Positions 7,601-9,519 of a DNA stretch of 9,519 nt are shown one piece after another. Both the position numbers and the translations under genes were made by a program. The notes under the pieces were generated by a model. That model was not told the DNA's origin. It did no database searches and worked only from the letters and a program-made list of their open reading frames with translations. The DNA comes from a bacterium (GTDB taxonomy: Bacteria; Spirochaetota; Spirochaetia; Treponematales; Rectinemataceae), in assembly GCA_021813065.1 (NCBI GenBank), contig JAKALZ010000052.1, forward strand, positions 1 to 9,519, read 5' to 3'. The stretch's first letter is position 1; every line of letters starts with the position of its first letter.

Positions 7601-8062
7601 TGTCGGCTCGAATTGGGCTCCTACCTTGAGATGGAGGGTGTGGGCGCGAACGTACTCTGGAGGCGGAACGGGAATCGCGAGGGTTCTGGCGGAAATGACT
7701 GCGATGCGGTAATCGCCCTCGGCGAAGCGCGCGAGCGCTGAGGTCCTCTCTGTGAAAACTCTGGATCGGCTGGGGATCGATTTGTAGGGCGCTCCAGTCC
7801 ACGATGGAAAATTCAACACATTCGCATGGGCGAGTTCGAGGTCTCGTCCAAACTCTTCGGCTTCTTGGTCCGACGGCAGCACGATGATGCTTTTCCGTCT
7901 TGTCGTGGCGAGCAGCGCGACGAGACTGAATGCCAAAAGCGCGTTTTCAGAGTTCTGAAGATGAATCGGGAATTCTCCCCTCTCTATCTGCGCGTGAATC
8001 GCGGCGAGCGCGGGGTTTCGAGAAATAGTTTCGAATAATGCTTGCGGAATACCTGGTTTCAT
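4667..8062 (-). CDS. mfd: Transcription-repair coupling factor Mfd
   Basis: Mfd is a DNA translocase that pushes or removes RNA polymerase stalled at lesions and recruits UvrA for nucleotide excision repair. The 1131-aa product is full length for the family. Domains in order: UvrB-homology module (about 1-340, including FPSWTGAPYKSIPS and VPSVNFPGEFAMRGEVLDIF), RNA-polymerase-interacting CarD-like domain (about 465-540: PGDFVVHVNYGIGKFTGIE), RecG-like helicase motor with Walker A GDVGFGKTEIA (619-629), DEEQ box VIDEEQRFG (718-726), TATPIPRTLHMS (746-757), motif VI QLKGRVGRSDR (889-899), then the TRG motif region (about 915-965) and the C-terminal autoinhibitory TRCF domain (about 985-1100). 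The ATG (complement of 8060-8062) has a weak GGAAAAG site just upstream. It is transcribed alone in this window, convergent with the methyltransferase and divergent from the receiver-like gene. Confidence 0.97.
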   Translation of the reverse strand: MKPGIPQALFETISRNPALAAIHAQIERGEFPIHLQNSENALLAFSLVALLATTRRKSIIVLPSDQEAEEFGRDLELAHANVLNFPSWTGAPYKSIPSRSRVFTERTSALARFAEGDYRIAVISARTLAIPVPPPEYVRAHTLHLKVGAQFEPTQISGALAELGYLRVPSVNFPGEFAMRGEVLDIFVPGGPLATRIHFDFDTIEKITQFDATTQSGNVKLDRISIRPLKEVVWNRDSVERVKRHAAEFSMSDARLDQLFDKLLNGGDIQGEELWFPLAFDRVYSLFEYADASTFYVVIARERIEALSETLRKEYAAMYRMAIREMFVPPPQALLINVSELISVHPATMYCYALRGVDAANERISLGAEPPRSYFGNIRLLKEELEGFKRDQYKTWIIASTDPQAERIRSLLQDESISIAIGPVSSGFTLPSLKVRVLAEHELFGRRKHVPRSLAKTKSAVIESFIDLSPGDFVVHVNYGIGKFTGIERLTVLGLERDYIQIEYADDEKVFVPIEQANLVQRYIGNEGEAPRLDSLGSKSWETRKKRVSKAVEELAERLIRIYARRKASAGFAFPPDTEWQLEFEATFPFEETDDQIRCIDEVKRDMESPKPMDRLVCGDVGFGKTEIAMRACFKAVTSGKQVAFLAPTTILAEQHYENFLERIGEFPIRVALLSRLIDRKTQNNIIKGLGDGRVDMVIGTHRILQKDIRFKDLGLLVIDEEQRFGVKDKERLKEMKAGVDCLTLTATPIPRTLHMSLLKIRDMSVLKTPPMERQSIQTFVEEYTPEIVVRAIRAEIERGGQIFYLHNRIETLPEVEQFIRQLVPEALIESAHGQMDPRDLEAIMHRFIHGAFHVLVSTTIIENGIDIPNVNTIIIDRADNYGVSQLYQLKGRVGRSDRQAYAYLLYPDKRALSELAMKRLQIISDFTELGSGFKIAMKDLEVRGAGNLLGREQSGDIYAVGFDLYLKLLDDAVSRLSGQEIASEEPYLELEYSGFIPDSYISVPMIKMEIYKRIASVQTQEEVDALQEEMAERFGPLPEEALSLLALAEMRVLCRKLSISSLRERRGVVSVEFSKVSKISVEKLLRLIRQSSGSIRLSPEKPNAILIQTKAIGLHEKSAYLKERLSLLAG

Positions 8063-8091
8063 CGTATGCTTTTCCGTCGCGTGCGGCGCTA

Positions 8092-8097
8092 AGTATA
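8092..8097 (-). promoter_or_regulatory. Possible -10 element for mfd
   Basis: On the minus strand these bases read TATACT, five of six matches to TATAAT, about 30 bases before the mfd start codon. That would give a short leader of about 20-25 nt. No good -35 hexamer stands at 16-18 bp upstream; the region reads AAAACA/AGAAAA. It lies in the short divergent gap between mfd and the receiver-like gene. The same bases on the plus strand read AGTATA/TATAGCT and could also serve the rightward gene, so direction is not certain. Confidence 0.35.
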
Positions 8098-8140
8098 GCT
8101 ACAGATGCTTTTGTTTTCTACGGGCAAAATAAGAATAATT

Positions 8141-8542
8141 ATGCTTACACTATTATTAATAGAAGAAGATACCATCGCTGATCCCGCGATCAAAACGCTG
8201 ATGGCCGAAGACATCTGCACAATCCGCTTCCGCGATCCGCTCCGATTGCTCGACGCGATGCAAGAGTTGCATCCTGATATTCTCGTCATCAGACGCCGCG
8301 ATTTTCCTCTCCACGCTCAAATGATCATCGGCTTCATCCGATTCTATCAAGCACTCTCCAGATGCAAGGTTCTTGTGTTCAACACAAGCTCGGATGCATT
8401 GGAACAAACAACGAACATCATTGAGGATCAATTCTTGAACGATCCCTCCATTCTCTTAAAAGGCGCGATCGGCACCGCGCATTTACCCTCCCACCGCGGC
8501 AGTAGGCTTGTAGCGAAGGCTCAGCGCATTATGAGAGAATGA
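8141..8542 (+). CDS. Small receiver-like (pseudo-response-regulator) protein
   Basis: The 133-aa product is about the size of one response-regulator receiver domain, with no output domain. Visible receiver-like features are a first strand followed by an acidic cluster (MLTLLLIEED, residues 8-10), a third strand PDILVI (45-50), a fourth strand with hydroxyl residues VLVFNTSS (77-84) and a lysine after a short strand (ILLK, Lys107). The residue at the usual phospho-acceptor Asp position is Arg51 (PDILVIRRRD), so phosphorylation there is not possible. The ATG at 8141 is preferred because it sits directly before the first strand. An in-frame ATG at 8105 would add 12 residues not expected in the fold, and neither start has a strong ribosome site. 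It is followed by an ArsR-type gene on the same strand and is divergent from mfd. The family assignment is by pattern only, with low sequence similarity. Confidence 0.55.
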   Translation: MLTLLLIEEDTIADPAIKTLMAEDICTIRFRDPLRLLDAMQELHPDILVIRRRDFPLHAQMIIGFIRFYQALSRCKVLVFNTSSDALEQTTNIIEDQFLNDPSILLKGAIGTAHLPSHRGSRLVAKAQRIMRE

Positions 8543-8552
8543 CGTATCTAAC

Positions 8553-8581
8553 TTGCATTTTTATAAAATTCGCTATATAAT
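8553..8581 (+). promoter_or_regulatory. Near-consensus sigma-70 promoter for the ArsR-family gene
   Basis: TTGCAT at 8553-8558 (four of six matches to TTGACA) and a perfect TATAAT at 8576-8581 are separated by exactly 17 bp. The predicted transcription start is about 8587-8590, at or within a few bases of the ATG at 8591. The spacer is AT-rich and a second TATAAA lies at 8562-8567. No terminator separates it from the upstream gene, so read-through could also contribute. ArsR proteins often repress their own promoter, so this 50-bp gap is the natural place for an operator. The only dyad I see is the short AATG-ATCG-CATT at 8579-8590. Confidence 0.65.
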
Positions 8582-8590
8582 GATCGCATT

Positions 8591-8926
8591 ATGGAAACGA
8601 CGCCAAAACCCTGCAATGAAGAAGAATTGTCACCATACGCTCAGAAATACAAAGCGATAGGACATCCCATTCGACTTAAAATTCTCTGCCTCATCGCCCA
8701 TCAAGAAGTGCCTTGCGTGGGAGACATTTGGCGCTGTCTCGATCAACCGCAGCCTGTCGTGTCGCAGCATCTCGCGATTTTGAAGCGCTACGGGATTGTC
8801 TCATCCGAAGTAAAGAAAACGCGACGAATATACTCGATCAGCGATCCCTTCATTCGGGGCATGGTCGATTCGATGATCTGTGAAATTAATGAAGAAGACG
8901 CGAAAGGATCGAAATCAAAAAAATAG
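8591..8926 (+). CDS. ArsR-family winged-helix transcriptional regulator
   Basis: The 111-aa product has the typical ArsR/SmtB plan: an N-terminal helix with KYKAIGHPIRLKILCLIA (19-36), the DNA-reading helix in QPQPVVSQHLAILKRYGIV (52-70), and the beta-wing SSEVKKTRRIYSIS (71-84), then a C-terminal dimerisation helix and a basic tail. The metal/thiol site ELCVCDL of ArsR/CadC-type sensors appears as VPCVGDI (40-46), with one Cys kept (Cys42) and the second replaced by Gly. Four other Cys (8, 33, 49, 97) are present, so thiol or metal sensing is possible but unproven. The start ATG has no Shine-Dalgarno sequence and lies only about ten bases after the -10 box. The target is likely its own promoter; no transporter or detoxification gene is adjacent. 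Confidence 0.85.
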   Translation: METTPKPCNEEELSPYAQKYKAIGHPIRLKILCLIAHQEVPCVGDIWRCLDQPQPVVSQHLAILKRYGIVSSEVKKTRRIYSISDPFIRGMVDSMICEINEEDAKGSKSKK

Positions 8927-8964
8927 GTTGAGCGTTCATTGAAGGTTGCTCGCGAAATCGCCGC

Positions 8965-9519
8965 TTATTGCGCCGTATCCGCGCTCAGCAGCGATTCGAG
9001 CTCTTCCTGGAACGCGCGGTCGGCGTTCTGAACGTCAGTTCGCCGCACGATTTCTCCATGTTTAAAAATCAAAACCGAATTCCCAGCTCCGCTGATACCG
9101 AGATCCGCGTGTCGAGCCTCTCCTGGACCATTCACAACGCAGCCCATAACCGCCACCGAGATGCTCGAATTCAGCGAATAGAGCCGTTCACTCCACCGCG
9201 CGACAAATGCGTGCGTATCGAAGGATGCTCGACCGCAGCGCGGACAGGATACAATTCTCACACTATTCATTATCTTGCCTGCGCAAGCAAGAATTTCTTT
9301 CCCTGCGATGACTTCCTGTTCCATCGTATCCGAAAGCGAGACGCGAATTGTCGCGCCAATGTCTTTTTTCAAAAGAGGAACGAGGGCAGCGGTATTCCGG
9401 ACGACGCCCGCGACAAGCGGACCTGCTTCAGTTACACCAAGATGGAGCGGATACGGGTACTGCGCGGCAAACAGCTCATTCGCGCGGATTACGGTTTCTG
9501 GCTCGTTCAGTTTAAGCGA
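8965..9519 (-). CDS. ispG: 4-hydroxy-3-methylbut-2-enyl diphosphate synthase IspG (GcpE), C-terminal part
   Basis: IspG is the [4Fe-4S] enzyme that reductively converts MEcPP to HMBPP in the non-mevalonate isoprenoid pathway. The visible 184 residues run out of the window at 9519, so the N-terminal half is missing. The frame shows family signatures in order: PLHLGVTEAG, then IGATIRVSLSD, then VSCPRCGR and VAVMGCVVNGPGEARHADLGISG. The cluster ligands are the two Cys of CPRC, the Cys of MGC and the Glu of NGPGE, all present. A TTG at 9370-9372 (reverse strand) could look like a start, but homology continues upstream without a break (VRNTAALVPLLKKDIG), so it is internal. The gene converges on the ArsR-type gene with a 38-bp gap. 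Confidence 0.96.
   Translation of the reverse strand, partial: SLKLNEPETVIRANELFAAQYPYPLHLGVTEAGPLVAGVVRNTAALVPLLKKDIGATIRVSLSDTMEQEVIAGKEILACAGKIMNSVRIVSCPRCGRASFDTHAFVARWSERLYSLNSSISVAVMGCVVNGPGEARHADLGISGAGNSVLIFKHGEIVRRTDVQNADRAFQEELESLLSADTAQ

Noticed and set aside
8105..8140. Earlier start for the receiver-like gene
   Set aside because: The extra 12 residues precede the first strand of the fold and no ribosome site supports them; 8141 fits better, though not proven.
8525..8593. Direct repeat CGCATTATG at 8525-8533 and 8585-8593
   Set aside because: One copy is coding and the other spans the ArsR start codon; nine bases twice is too little to claim an operator.
8927..8964. Possible bidirectional terminator between the ArsR gene and ispG
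   Set aside because: Only a 4-bp GAGC/GCTC pairing with a long loop and no T-tract on the expected side; too weak to call.
9370..9372. TTG as a start for a short 135-aa protein
   Set aside because: IspG homology continues upstream in the same frame to the window edge, so this codon is internal.

Overview
The window is chromosomal DNA from a bacterium. The best guess is a spirochaete of the Treponema/Spirochaeta group. That rests on the combination of a NusG paralogue placed outside the ribosomal operon, a divergent three-part xanthine-dehydrogenase-like operon, and a lineage-type RsmI paralogue; no rRNA or ribosomal protein gene is present to confirm it. The DNA is of medium GC with very frequent CTC-GCG, ATC-GCG and AGC-GCG codon pairs. 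Codon style is uniform across all genes, so I see no sign of recent transfer. There is no mobile element, CRISPR array, tRNA or rRNA.

Left block, 1-4698, plus strand: a tightly packed operon. A NusG/LoaP-type elongation factor (5' end outside the window) is followed by three subunits of a xanthine-dehydrogenase-family molybdo-flavoprotein: the large molybdopterin-type subunit, a small 2Fe-2S subunit and an FAD subunit. Each of the three junctions is a 4-base ATGA stop/start overlap, so the four genes are probably translationally coupled. Nine bases further on lies a tetrapyrrole-methylase-fold SAM-dependent methyltransferase related to RsmI. The large subunit has the family fold but lacks the expected molybdopterin motifs. 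The small subunit has a normal N-terminal 2Fe-2S site but a rearranged second one. The FAD subunit is closest to normal. The complex may therefore do chemistry other than classical hydroxylation.

Middle block, 4667-8062, minus strand: a complete mfd gene for the transcription-repair coupling factor. Its 3' end overlaps the end of the methyltransferase gene by 32 bp, tail to tail.

Right block, 8063-9519: divergent from mfd is a small receiver-like protein whose phosphorylation-site aspartate appears to be arginine. It is followed by an ArsR-family regulator with a near-consensus promoter placed so close to its ATG that the mRNA is probably leaderless. Converging on it is the 3' half of ispG (gcpE), the iron-sulfur enzyme of the MEP isoprenoid pathway.

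The most unusual part is the left operon: a dedicated antiterminator-like NusG paralogue coupled to an oxidoreductase that keeps its three-subunit plan while departing from the cofactor motifs that define the family.
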